Source: Phaeocystidibacter marisrubri (lineage in GTDB: Bacteria > Bacteroidota > Bacteroidia > Flavobacteriales > Schleiferiaceae). From it: DNA of 64,000 nucleotides. Shown one piece after another: positions 1 to 7,587 of the stretch; the first letter of the stretch is position 1; each line of letters opens with the position of its first letter. The DNA lies in assembly GCF_008933165.1 (NCBI RefSeq), contig NZ_WBVQ01000003.1, positions 62,001 to 126,000 on the forward strand. Direction: 5' to 3'. The position numbers and the translations under genes are program-made. The notes beneath the pieces were generated by a model, which was not told the origin of the DNA, did not search any database, and saw only the letters and a list, made by a program, of their open reading frames with translations.

Positions 1-2125
1 CGGGTTCCGTGTTAATCACTTGGAACATGATGTCAATCTCAGTGGAGAAACGGAAGAGGGACTGGCCTGCTAGCATATAATAGGCTACCGCTCCTAAGGC
101 GTAAATGTCACTTCGGAGGTCGGAGTTCTTTGGTGTTTTTATTCGTTCAGGCGCCATATATAGCGGGGTGCCCGTCACTTGAGTGGTGCGTGTTTGAGCA
201 GCTTCTTCGTCAGAAAGGTCCTTTACCAAACCGAAGTCGAGCACTTTCACGACATCATCTTCTCCTCCCCGTTGCACCAACATGATGTTTTGTGGTTTGA
301 TGTCACGGTGTATCAAACCAATGCTATGAGCTTCACGAATGGAAGCGGATGCTTGGCGAAGAATGTGAAGCGCACGCTCAAATGGCAACTCGCCTTGCAT
401 CTGAACGATTTGAGCCAAGGTGAAACCATTTAATAGCTCCATGGCATAGTAGAAGATTCCGTCTGGAGTTCTACCAAAATCATAAATCTCGATAGTATTC
501 GGATGGGTGAGACGCGAAGCCAATTGAACTTCTCGCTCAAATCGCTCTACCACTTCGGCTGATATGATATTTGGCTTCAGGATCTTAATGGCGGTCGGTC
601 GTTTGAGCATGGCGTGATGGGCGAGGTATACTTCGCCAATTCCCCCTTCGCCAATCTTCCGCACCATTGTGTATTGACCCAATTGGGCAGCTTCGCCTAC
701 TTTTCTGTTCAAGCGAACGTAGCGTAAGGATGAGTACAAGCTGTAGGTGAGTACAACCGCAAGAATTAAAATCAATATTCCGAAAGTCGCGTCGAGGTAA
801 ATGAGTGGTTCAAATGCCTCTTCGTAATCTACTTCGGTTACCAGTCCAAAACCAAATTCAGGAAACCAATGATAGGCACCAATGACTTTCACTCCTCGAT
901 AGTCGCGATACGGGTCGATTAAAACGTCTGTAATCGCAATGGAAGAATCACTTTTGGATGCAATAGAAAGGGCAACAGGTTCCGTGAAATTACGTGAAAT
1001 CAAAGGCTGTGTAGGCTTGTAGCCTTCGGTGAGGTCACCTCCTGGATCGCGAAGAGAAACCACCAATGAACTGCCGGCTTCTTCTTTGTTCGGAACTAAA
1101 CCAATCGATTTGAGTTGATCTACAAATCGGCTTTCGGTGAGCATCATTCCCTCCGCATTGAAGGCATAAGTCTCACCTGTTTTTCCCATTCGGGCCACAT
1201 TCACAATTTCGCTAAAACCTTCGTCGGCATATCTACCCACACCGAAGTAGCCAATGAGCTCTCCGATTTTATTGTAAATGGGATTGCCCGCCCAAACGAT
1301 GGGTTTGGAATAGATGGAACGAACATCATAGTCGTCGTAAACCAATTTATTGGGATCAAATGGGGCTTTAAATGTGCCTTCTCTAGCGTTCGCTTCAAAA
1401 AGTTGTCGGAAGCCTGCGGGATTGAGGCGATTGCCAATCACACTGCGATCGGACGCAGCGAATTCATATCCGGCTTCGTCAAAGAGATTGTAACCGGCGC
1501 TGTTGGTGTTCTTTAAATAAGGACGAAGAATACCCGTTAGCGTATCTTGCCATGGCGAGAATTGAAGCCGCTCTATTTCTTCAGGGCTATTTCTATAGCG
1601 AAGGATGTAGTGGATTTCATCAGAAACTTCAGGTGTGTTGCACCAAAATCGAACAGAATTGCGAAAATCTCGGATCCAGTATTGCATGGCCACCACATCG
1701 GCATCCAAGACGGCTTGAAGTTGTTCGCGACGGATTTCCTCTAGACTGTTTTTAACCTGTCGGTGAGACCAGTATCCCAATACAATGAGAAGCACGAAAG
1801 TGACGATGAGGGTAATGCCAAAACGTTGGCGAGTACCAAAAAGACGCTCCATCCAAATCACCGAACGCTTGGTGAATGTGGTGTCGCTCAACTTCGGTGA
1901 GAGATGTTGTCGAGGTTTTTTTCGCGATGCAGTGTCCGTTGCATTTCCCGAATTCTCGACCATAATGGTCTCTTCACTATGGTTGGCTAAGAGCGTACGC
2001 AACTCTTCTAGAATCTCGGTGTCACCTTTGGAAGCCTGACGAATGTAGGCTTCTCGTTCCCGAGGTTTTAGATCGATGGCCTCAATGAATATGGCCTTTA
2101 CTTTCTGATGCTTTTCAGCGTCCAT
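1..2125 (-). CDS. Membrane Ser/Thr protein kinase with extracytoplasmic sensor region (3' end cut off by window)
   Basis: The start codon at 2125 follows the TAA of the sigma gene with no spacer, and a GAGGGAAA ribosome site lies inside that gene's end. About 708 residues are visible. An N-terminal cytoplasmic stretch (1-100) is followed by a membrane helix (about 103-121), a roughly 320-residue extracytoplasmic region resembling a double-Cache sensor, a second helix (about 445-463) and a Hanks-type kinase domain from about 485. Kinase motifs are the glycine loop IGEGGIGEV, AIKILK with the ATP lysine (about 513), HRDIKPQN (about 604), DFG (about 628) and GTPLYMAPE (about 651). All catalytic residues visible are intact, so it should be active. 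The reversed order, with sensor first and kinase last, is less common than kinase-first. Inference: it phosphorylates the sigma factor encoded just upstream. Confidence 0.92.
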   Translation of the reverse strand, partial: MDAEKHQKVKAIFIEAIDLKPREREAYIRQASKGDTEILEELRTLLANHSEETIMVENSGNATDTASRKKPRQHLSPKLSDTTFTKRSVIWMERLFGTRQRFGITLIVTFVLLIVLGYWSHRQVKNSLEEIRREQLQAVLDADVVAMQYWIRDFRNSVRFWCNTPEVSDEIHYILRYRNSPEEIERLQFSPWQDTLTGILRPYLKNTNSAGYNLFDEAGYEFAASDRSVIGNRLNPAGFRQLFEANAREGTFKAPFDPNKLVYDDYDVRSIYSKPIVWAGNPIYNKIGELIGYFGVGRYADEGFSEIVNVARMGKTGETYAFNAEGMMLTESRFVDQLKSIGLVPNKEEAGSSLVVSLRDPGGDLTEGYKPTQPLISRNFTEPVALSIASKSDSSIAITDVLIDPYRDYRGVKVIGAYHWFPEFGFGLVTEVDYEEAFEPLIYLDATFGILILILAVVLTYSLYSSLRYVRLNRKVGEAAQLGQYTMVRKIGEGGIGEVYLAHHAMLKRPTAIKILKPNIISAEVVERFEREVQLASRLTHPNTIEIYDFGRTPDGIFYYAMELLNGFTLAQIVQMQGELPFERALHILRQASASIREAHSIGLIHRDIKPQNIMLVQRGGEDDVVKVLDFGLVKDLSDEEAAQTRTTQVTGTPLYMAPERIKTPKNSDLRSDIYALGAVAYYMLAGQSLFRFSTEIDIMFQVINTEP

Positions 2126-2704
2126 TTATTTTCCCTCCAAATGTATATTGGAACGCAGCCAAGCTTTAATCATGGTCCATTCCGCCTCGATTTTCCGTTT
2201 TGACACGCCCATGGCATCGGCCACTTCTTGAACGGTCATGCCGGTAAAGAACCGCATTTCCACAATTTTAGCTTGAAAGGGATCTCTGGCTTCTAAGAGG
2301 GTAAGTGCTTCGTCAATGGCCAATACATGTTCATCAACTTCTGGATCTAGAAGTTTGTAATCGACGTCATCTACATTCACTTTGTGAACATCACCACCTC
2401 GTTTCTTTCGCTTCTTGGTTCGGGCATGGTCTACCAAAATACGGCGCATCGCTTGGGCGCTCACCGCTAAAAAGTGGGTTCTTCCTTGCCAATCTACATC
2501 ATCCTGACCTATCAATTTCACGTAAGCTTCATGCACTAAACTGGTGGGTTGTAGTGTATGGCCTCTGTTTTCATAACGCATGTAATTGCCCGCCATTCCT
2601 CGCAATTCTTCATACAAAAGCGGGAAGAGTAGGTCGGCCGCTTTGTCATCTCCATTTTTCAGTTGATGCAAGGCTTGTGTAATATCGCTTCTAAATGACT
2701 TCAT
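2126..2704 (-). CDS. ECF-like sigma factor of the kinase-linked TIGR02999/Sigma70_ECF type
   Basis: 192 residues. The hallmark region HTLQPTSLVHEAYVKL (49-64), followed by DWQGRTHFLAVSAQAMRRIL and VDHAR, matches the TIGR02999 family of ECF-like sigma factors, which often sit beside Ser/Thr kinases. Region 4 helix-turn-helix covers about 140-190 (MRFFTGMTVQEVADAMGVSK). In normal ECF factors region 2.2 reads D-A-E-D before LVQE; here the equivalent residues are Q-P-T54-S55, so the acidic RNA-polymerase contact is missing and two phosphorylatable residues stand in its place. The stop codon abuts the kinase start, so the two are co-transcribed and probably translationally coupled. No anti-sigma gene is adjacent. 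Confidence 0.93.
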   Translation of the reverse strand: MKSFRSDITQALHQLKNGDDKAADLLFPLLYEELRGMAGNYMRYENRGHTLQPTSLVHEAYVKLIGQDDVDWQGRTHFLAVSAQAMRRILVDHARTKKRKKRGGDVHKVNVDDVDYKLLDPEVDEHVLAIDEALTLLEARDPFQAKIVEMRFFTGMTVQEVADAMGVSKRKIEAEWTMIKAWLRSNIHLEGK

Positions 2705-2762
2705 AGAGTAGGTGGTTCTTCGAAGGGAATAGGTTCTCCGAAAGATACAAATTGCTTTGTGC

Positions 2763-3704
2763 TCAAAACGGAAGATGGCTCAAATCCGTATTCCCGCCAC
2801 ATAGGATTATTCCAACGCGCTTATGCTGAAAGAGCTCTGGATAGGCTCTGACCACTGCAAGTGGAACGCCTGCAGAAGGTTCAATTACTTGCTTCATGCG
2901 CTCCCATGTCCAGCGCGTGGCTTCAATAATTTGAGGATCACTTACGGTTAAGATGTCGCGCACATGTTTTTTAATCACCGGGAAATTGACGGAGCCTAGG
3001 CCTGTTCGAAGTCCATCGGCCACTGTAGTAGAAGCGCGAGCAGGAATGATTTCCCCTGCTTGTAGGCTCCGTTTGGCGTCGTCTGCCAACTCCGGCTCTC
3101 CGGCATAAATATCTATCGAGGGGTTCATGGCCACGGCTGCAAGACAAGTGCCCGCAAGAAGTCCGCCTCCACCAACGGCAACGAGGAGAATATCCAGATC
3201 GTGCACATCTTCCATCAGCTCTAAAGCGGCGGTACCTTGACCCCAAATTACATCTTCATCGTTGCTGGGATGGATAAAATAGGCCCCTGTTCTGTCTTGA
3301 AAGTCGGCGGCAGTCGCTTCTCGGTCGGCCTGTGTCGCTTCGCAGTAAATGAGCTTAGCGCCATATCCTTCCATCGCTTCAACTTTTGATTTGGGAGCGT
3401 TCTTTGGCACAATGACAGAGCACGGAATACCTAGTGTTCGTGCTGCTAAAGCAACCGCTTGACCATGATTTCCCGAGCTGTGGGTGCAAACCCCTTTCTC
3501 CACGGCATCTGCTGGAAGTTGAAGAATGGCGTGCGTTGCGCCGCGCATCTTGAATGCTCCCATACGCTGAAGATGTTCAGCTTTAAAGAAGAACTCAGCG
3601 TTGAATTCAGCATTGAGCGTGCTGGAAGTCAGTACCGGTGTGCGGTGAATGTGTGGAGAAATCTTCTCCAACACAGAACGGTGGTAGTTTAAATCGGGAT
3701 GCAT
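2763..3704 (-). CDS. Threonine dehydratase / serine racemase-like PLP enzyme
   Basis: 313 residues from the ATG at 3704 (MHPDLNYHRS). An in-frame TTG 81 bases upstream would add a hydrophobic stretch that coincides with a terminator hairpin, so I chose the ATG. Fold-type II PLP motifs are clear: KAEHLQRMGAFKMRGA with the Schiff-base lysine, SSGNHGQAVA, the phosphate-binding GGGGLLAGT, and a C-terminal IILCGGNTDLS. There is no C-terminal ACT-like regulatory domain, so this is the short catabolic threonine ammonia-lyase or serine racemase type rather than the allosteric biosynthetic IlvA. It deaminates threonine or serine to 2-oxobutyrate or pyruvate; which is preferred cannot be read from the sequence. 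The leader contains two terminator-like hairpins (see those entries). Confidence 0.88.
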   Translation of the reverse strand: MHPDLNYHRSVLEKISPHIHRTPVLTSSTLNAEFNAEFFFKAEHLQRMGAFKMRGATHAILQLPADAVEKGVCTHSSGNHGQAVALAARTLGIPCSVIVPKNAPKSKVEAMEGYGAKLIYCEATQADREATAADFQDRTGAYFIHPSNDEDVIWGQGTAALELMEDVHDLDILLVAVGGGGLLAGTCLAAVAMNPSIDIYAGEPELADDAKRSLQAGEIIPARASTTVADGLRTGLGSVNFPVIKKHVRDILTVSDPQIIEATRWTWERMKQVIEPSAGVPLAVVRAYPELFQHKRVGIILCGGNTDLSHLPF

Positions 3705-3713
3705 GAAAACAAA

Positions 3714-3744
3714 AATAGCCCCCGCAATGAGAACGGGGGCTATT
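3714..3744 (-). terminator. Terminator-like hairpin directly upstream of the threonine dehydratase start
   Basis: A perfect 11-bp GC-rich stem (3714-3724 with 3734-3744, loop 9 nt) is followed on the minus strand by a T-rich tail that runs into the ATG at 3704. It faces the dehydratase and stands between any upstream promoter and that gene, which is an attenuator-like position. The same bases read in frame as an Ala/Val/Leu/Ile-rich stretch. Confidence 0.65.
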
Positions 3745-3802
3745 GAGGGTCGAAAAGAAGAGTCAATAAAGACTCTACCAACCAAAAACCTAACCTATGA
3801 AA

Positions 3803-3839
3803 AACTACCCTCACCTACTTAAGCGATAGGAGGGTAGTT
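3803..3839 (-). terminator. Second terminator-like hairpin in the threonine dehydratase leader
   Basis: 10-bp perfect stem (3803-3812 with 3830-3839) with a 17-nt loop, followed on the minus strand by a run of T. It lies 59 bases before the hairpin at 3714. On the plus strand the same segment encodes a ten-codon ORF (ATG at 3797), which I consider accidental because no plus-strand gene follows. Confidence 0.55.
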
Positions 3840-3889
3840 AATCCGCACGGGTTAGTACATCTCGGGCGATAAAATTCTGTTAAGGTGGT

Positions 3890-3926
3890 AAGAGCCCTGA
3901 GAAAGTGCACGCAATCCAGGGCTCTT
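3890..3926. terminator. Hairpin after the small T9SS gene
   Basis: 10-bp perfect stem AAGAGCCCTG/CAGGGCTCTT with a 17-nt loop (3890-3899 with 3917-3926), 80 bases beyond the stop of the minus-strand T9SS gene. There is no clear T-tract on the minus strand. It could end that transcript, or be the first element of the dehydratase leader. Confidence 0.45.
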
Positions 3927-4005
3927 TGATTTGAGTTCTCTAGGTTAGCACGGTTGAATTTTCTCAGAATCGCAACCACGAAACGGACTTGAACTCAGGT
4001 ACAGG

Positions 4006-4428
4006 TTAGTGGACCACCATAACTCGACTTTGGAACAAGGCGTTCTTAGAGAACACTTTGATGATATAAGTGGCTTCGTCGAGGTTGCGCATGCGGAAGT
4101 GACGAAGTTCTGCGTATGTTCCGCTTTTGCGTTCCACCACTCTTCCGTTCATGTCGTAGATAAAGAGTGCGATGTTTTCGTCGTCCGCCAATGGAACATC
4201 GATTGTGAAATTGCTTCCAATACTTGGATTTGGGTAGATCATCAAGTCTTGAACAGAATTCTCTGTAATGCCTACAGGCTTCTGGCGATCGGGGTCGTTG
4301 TTGTTCGGATCATCGGGTTCGCTTCTCTGTTCAGCTACACCAATGGGGCGAGCTTCTTGAGCTTGAACGGTAGGTTGATACATGAAGGTGGCCATTCCGA
4401 ATACGAGGAGTGCTTTTAGCGTTTTCAT
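4006..4428 (-). CDS. Small secreted protein with T9SS type A sorting domain
   Basis: 140 residues from the ATG at 4428; the reading frame extends upstream but the signal peptide (MKTLKALLVFGMATFMYQ, cleavage near VQAQ) fixes this start. After a short polar, Pro/Asp-rich linker (SEPDDPNNNDPDRQ) almost the whole mature protein is a Por secretion-system C-terminal domain: YPNPSIGSNFTIDV, an IYDMNGRVV strand and a terminal SRVMVVH. The mature part outside the sorting domain is only about 35 residues, so it has essentially no cargo domain. Function unknown. A plausible promoter lies at 4471-4478. Confidence 0.85.
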   Translation of the reverse strand: MKTLKALLVFGMATFMYQPTVQAQEARPIGVAEQRSEPDDPNNNDPDRQKPVGITENSVQDLMIYPNPSIGSNFTIDVPLADDENIALFIYDMNGRVVERKSGTYAELRHFRMRNLDEATYIIKVFSKNALFQSRVMVVH

Positions 4429-4470
4429 GGTTTTGTGTTTTAGGTAATGTGTTTCAGTGTTTTGTTGTGC

Positions 4471-4478
4471 CAGAACTA
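4471..4478 (-). promoter_or_regulatory. Possible -7 element of the small T9SS gene
   Basis: Minus-strand TAGTTCTG, one mismatch from TAnnTTTG, with a TTGG about 15 bases upstream as a possible -33 element. Start codon lies 42 bases downstream. Confidence 0.3.
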
Positions 4479-4596
4479 TTGAAAAGCACGTGCCAATCGA
4501 AATAATGGCCTTTTTTGGCCCTTTATTAACAAAAAGTGTCCGATAGCGAACAGTTGTTCGTTCGAAGTCGGACAGGTGTAGAGCGCACATTTACAT

Positions 4597-4604
4597 TACA
4601 TTTG
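4597..4604 (+). promoter_or_regulatory. -7 promoter element of the envelope cluster
   Basis: TACATTTG is an exact match to the Bacteroidota TAnnTTTG element, 19 bases before the GTG start of the flippase gene. It would drive the six-gene cluster ending at 11450. Confidence 0.5.
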
Positions 4605-4623
4605 GTGCACAAAAACCTCATTC

Positions 4624-6108
4624 GTGGCGAGTACGCTAAAAAGACTTACTGGAGATACTGCTCTTTATGGACTGAGTTCCATTCTGGGAAGGGTGCTGAA
4701 TTTTGTACTCGTGCCCATCCATACGAAGTATATGACAGAGTCGGAGTATGGGGTGAATTCCGATTTGTACTCCATCCTCGCTTTTCTGATGGTCTTGTTG
4801 ACCTATGGTTTTGAAACGGGCTTTTTTCGGTTTTCAGAGAAGTACAAGGATAGAAAGATGCTCGTTTATGCCACGGCAACTCGAAGCATCATCACCACGA
4901 CGCTTATTTTTCTCGGTATAATTTACCTACTTCAGGTTCCTATTCTCGATGCACTGCGCTATCAGGATCATCCAGAATACCTGTGGATGTTGCTGTTTAT
5001 TATTTCTGCGGATGTAATGGCGGCGGTTCCTATGGCCAAGCTCCGCAGCGAACGGCGAGCCAAGCGATTTGTGAGGAATCGGATGGTGGTAATTGTGGTG
5101 AATGTTCTACTGAATGTCTTCTTTTTCATGGCTTTGCCTGAGATGAGTACTTGGGATGGAATGTTGGGTGACTTCGGCAGATGGATGTATGATCCAGAGG
5201 TTAAAGTAGGCTACGTTCTACTCGCCAACTTGATTGCCAATGCCTTTATGCTGTTGGATTTGATTCCTGAGTTTTGGAAAATTCGAATAGGGTTCGACAA
5301 GGCTATTTGGAGAGAAATGCTCTTTTTTTCCTTTCCATTGATGTTGGCTGGATTAGCAGGTGTGGCAAACGAGATGATAGATCGTCAATTCATCAAGTAC
5401 CTGCTCCCTGAGTCGGAGTCATTGGAACAACTGGGCATTTATTCTGGAGTTTACAAACTTTCCATCGCACTGGTCCTTTTCAATCAAGCCTTTCGATACG
5501 CAGCAGAGCCACTCTTTTTTGAGGAAGGTGAAAAGGGAAGGGATCGAACCATCTTTGCCCAAATTCTTCGTGCCTTTACGGTTGTGATGTGTCTAGGATT
5601 GGTCTCTGTTTTGGCCTTTTCAGATTTGTTAAAGGAACTCTTCTTGAAGAATGAAGACCTCTGGGCGGGGATGGAAATTCTTCCAGTCCTTCTCATCGCG
5701 AATGTTTTTCTGGGCATACACACCAATATGTCTATTTGGTACAAGCTCTCAGACCAAACTCGATATGGAATGTACATCACAGGGATTGGATTGGTGTTTA
5801 CCGTGGTGATGAACCTGTTGTTGATCCCACCTTTGGGCATTATGGGAGCGGCTTATGCTACGCTGGCGAGTTATGCGGCAATGGCTATTTCATCGTACGC
5901 CTTCGGACAGATTCATTACCCTATCCCGTATGACGTTAAGACAATCCTCTTCTACCTTTTAATTTCCTCCGTATTGGGCTATCTTGCCTTCGTTTATAGC
6001 GGCGTTCATATTCTCATTTCTCTCCTTTGTGTACTCGGTTACATTGCCGTAGTTGCTGTAGTAGAAAGGGAAATGATTATGAAAATCGTCCATCGATTGA
6101 AAGGATAA
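4624..6108 (+). CDS. Oligosaccharide flippase / polysaccharide biosynthesis protein (MATE-like Wzx family)
   Basis: 494 residues, GTG start at 4624. The protein is almost entirely hydrophobic helices (about 12-14), opening with [18 protein letters not shown], a typical N-terminus of Wzx/MurJ-like exporters, and with the family's polysaccharide-biosynthesis C-terminal helices. It should flip lipid-linked saccharide units across the inner membrane; the substrate is unknown. It is the first gene of a plus-strand cluster; dut begins two bases after its stop codon. In Bacteroidota this exporter commonly sits with dut and a sugar-1-phosphate nucleotidyltransferase, as here. Confidence 0.88.
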   Translation: MASTLKRLTGDTALYGLSSILGRVLNFVLVPIHTKYMTESEYGVNSDLYSILAFLMVLLTYGFETGFFRFSEKYKDRKMLVYATATRSIITTTLIFLGIIYLLQVPILDALRYQDHPEYLWMLLFIISADVMAAVPMAKLRSERRAKRFVRNRMVVIVVNVLLNVFFFMALPEMSTWDGMLGDFGRWMYDPEVKVGYVLLANLIANAFMLLDLIPEFWKIRIGFDKAIWREMLFFSFPLMLAGLAGVANEMIDRQFIKYLLPESESLEQLGIYSGVYKLSIALVLFNQAFRYAAEPLFFEEGEKGRDRTIFAQILRAFTVVMCLGLVSVLAFSDLLKELFLKNEDLWAGMEILPVLLIANVFLGIHTNMSIWYKLSDQTRYGMYITGIGLVFTVVMNLLLIPPLGIMGAAYATLASYAAMAISSYAFGQIHYPIPYDVKTILFYLLISSVLGYLAFVYSGVHILISLLCVLGYIAVVAVVEREMIMKIVHRLKG

Positions 6109-6110
6109 GA

Positions 6111-6545
6111 ATGAAAGTTAAGATCGTAAATCGGTCCAGGCATGCCACGCCTCATTATGCCACGTCGCAATCAGCGGGGATGGATTTGAGAGCTAATATC
6201 GAATCCCCTATTTTGTTGAATCCAGGAGATCGCATGCTCGTAAAGACTGGCCTTTTTATGCAATTACCAGAAGGCTTTGAGGCGCAAGTTCGACCTCGGT
6301 CTGGACTGGCTTATAAACATGGTGTTACCGTTTTAAATAGTCCCGGTACAATCGATGCAGACTATCGCGGAGAGATTGGCGTTATCCTCATCAATCACGG
6401 AGTCGAGCCCTTTGAAATTACGGATGGAGAACGGGTAGCACAAATGGTAATTGCCAAGTATGAAAGTATCCAGTGGAATGAAGTAGACGAACTCGATGCG
6501 AGTGATCGTGGAGAGGGAGGCTTTGGATCTACCGGAAAGAAATAA
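6111..6545 (+). CDS. dut: dUTP diphosphatase
   Basis: 144 residues, the usual length of the trimeric enzyme. The start is the ATG at 6111, two bases after the flippase stop; an upstream in-frame start would overlap the flippase. Conserved motifs are present in order: [17 protein letters not shown], the catalytic-aspartate segment [14 protein letters not shown], and the C-terminal glycine-rich GEGGFGSTG that closes over the nucleotide. It hydrolyses dUTP to dUMP and pyrophosphate, keeping uracil out of DNA and feeding dTMP synthesis. Its place among envelope genes is a known Bacteroidota arrangement rather than a sign of a shared function. Confidence 0.96.
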   Translation: MKVKIVNRSRHATPHYATSQSAGMDLRANIESPILLNPGDRMLVKTGLFMQLPEGFEAQVRPRSGLAYKHGVTVLNSPGTIDADYRGEIGVILINHGVEPFEITDGERVAQMVIAKYESIQWNEVDELDASDRGEGGFGSTGKK

Positions 6546-6576
6546 AGAGCCAAACCAAACTGAATAATTCACACCC

Positions 6577-7584
6577 ATGAAGATTATTGTACCGATGGCG
6601 GGTAGAGGTAGCCGCCTTAGACCACATACGCTTACTGTACCTAAACCACTTATTCCCATCGCTGGGAAGCCTATCGTTCAGCGATTGGTAGAAGATATCG
6701 TTCGCGTTTGCGGACAAAAAGTAGACGAGATCGCTTTCATAATTGGTGATTTTGGAGAAGAGACAGAACGTCACCTCATTGACGTAGCTGAAAAATTAGG
6801 AGCCAAGGGAACGATCTATTATCAAGATGAACCCCTCGGAACAGCACATGCCATTCTCTGCGCAAAGCGCTCCATGAATGGTCCATGTGTGGTTGCATTT
6901 GCCGATACCCTTTTCCGTGCGGATTTTACACTTGATGCCGAGGCAGAAGGTGTGATTTGGGTAAAGCAAGTAGCCGATCCGAGTGCTTTTGGTGTCATCA
7001 AAATGGATGACGAGGGTGTGATTACGGATTTCGTAGAGAAACCCAAAGAGTTTGTTTCTGACTTGGCGATTATCGGGATCTACTTCTTTAGAGATGGCGA
7101 GTTGCTCCGCGATGAGCTTCAGTATTTGATCGATAACGATATTACGGATAAAGGCGAGTACCAATTGACGGATGCGCTAGAGAACATGAAGGCGAAAGGC
7201 TTGAAGTTCGTTCCAGGAACCGTGAATGAATGGATGGACTGTGGCAACAAAGATGTGACGGTAGATACGAATAGCCGTATGCTTGGTTTCCTCCAAAATG
7301 AAGAGGCGTTGATCAGTGATGATGTCGTTCTGGAGAATAGCAAAATCGTTGAACCGTGTTACATCGGCCCTGGGGTTACACTGCGCAACTCTACGGTTGG
7401 TCCGAACGTCAGCGTTGGTCGTGGAACCGTCATCGAAGATTCAACCATCCAGACCACGATCATTCAAGAGGATAGCGTAATTTCAAATATGAACTTAGAG
7501 AATTCAATGATTGGCAATAAAGCCGTGTTGAATGGTAAGTTCAAATCAATTTCACTTGGCGATTACTGCCGTTTAGAAGGATAA
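6577..7584 (+). CDS. Sugar-1-phosphate nucleotidyltransferase
   Basis: 335 residues. The N-terminal Rossmann-like nucleotidyltransferase domain starts MKIIVPMAGRGSRLRP, with the signature loop and KPLIPIAGKPIV, and has FADTLF with the metal-binding aspartate. The C-terminal quarter (from about 235) has short hexapeptide-like repeats (VGPNVSVGRGTVIEDSTI), suggesting a left-handed beta-helix. It couples a sugar phosphate to a nucleotide to make an activated sugar, as in glucose-1-phosphate thymidylyl- or mannose-1-phosphate guanylyltransferases; the exact sugar and base cannot be told. It lies between dut and a TPR gene and probably supplies precursor for the glycan exported by the adjacent flippase. 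Confidence 0.88.
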   Translation: MKIIVPMAGRGSRLRPHTLTVPKPLIPIAGKPIVQRLVEDIVRVCGQKVDEIAFIIGDFGEETERHLIDVAEKLGAKGTIYYQDEPLGTAHAILCAKRSMNGPCVVAFADTLFRADFTLDAEAEGVIWVKQVADPSAFGVIKMDDEGVITDFVEKPKEFVSDLAIIGIYFFRDGELLRDELQYLIDNDITDKGEYQLTDALENMKAKGLKFVPGTVNEWMDCGNKDVTVDTNSRMLGFLQNEEALISDDVVLENSKIVEPCYIGPGVTLRNSTVGPNVSVGRGTVIEDSTIQTTIIQEDSVISNMNLENSMIGNKAVLNGKFKSISLGDYCRLEG

Positions 7585-7587
7585 TAC

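Noticed and set aside
3797-3829. Ten-codon plus-strand ORF like a leader peptide
   Set aside because: It lies on the wrong strand for the threonine dehydratase and no plus-strand gene follows for 800 bases; it is a by-product of the hairpin.
3841-4005. Possible tRNA or known riboswitch in the leader of threonine dehydratase
   Set aside because: No cloverleaf, T-loop GTTCRA or T-box motif could be found; only the three hairpins remain.
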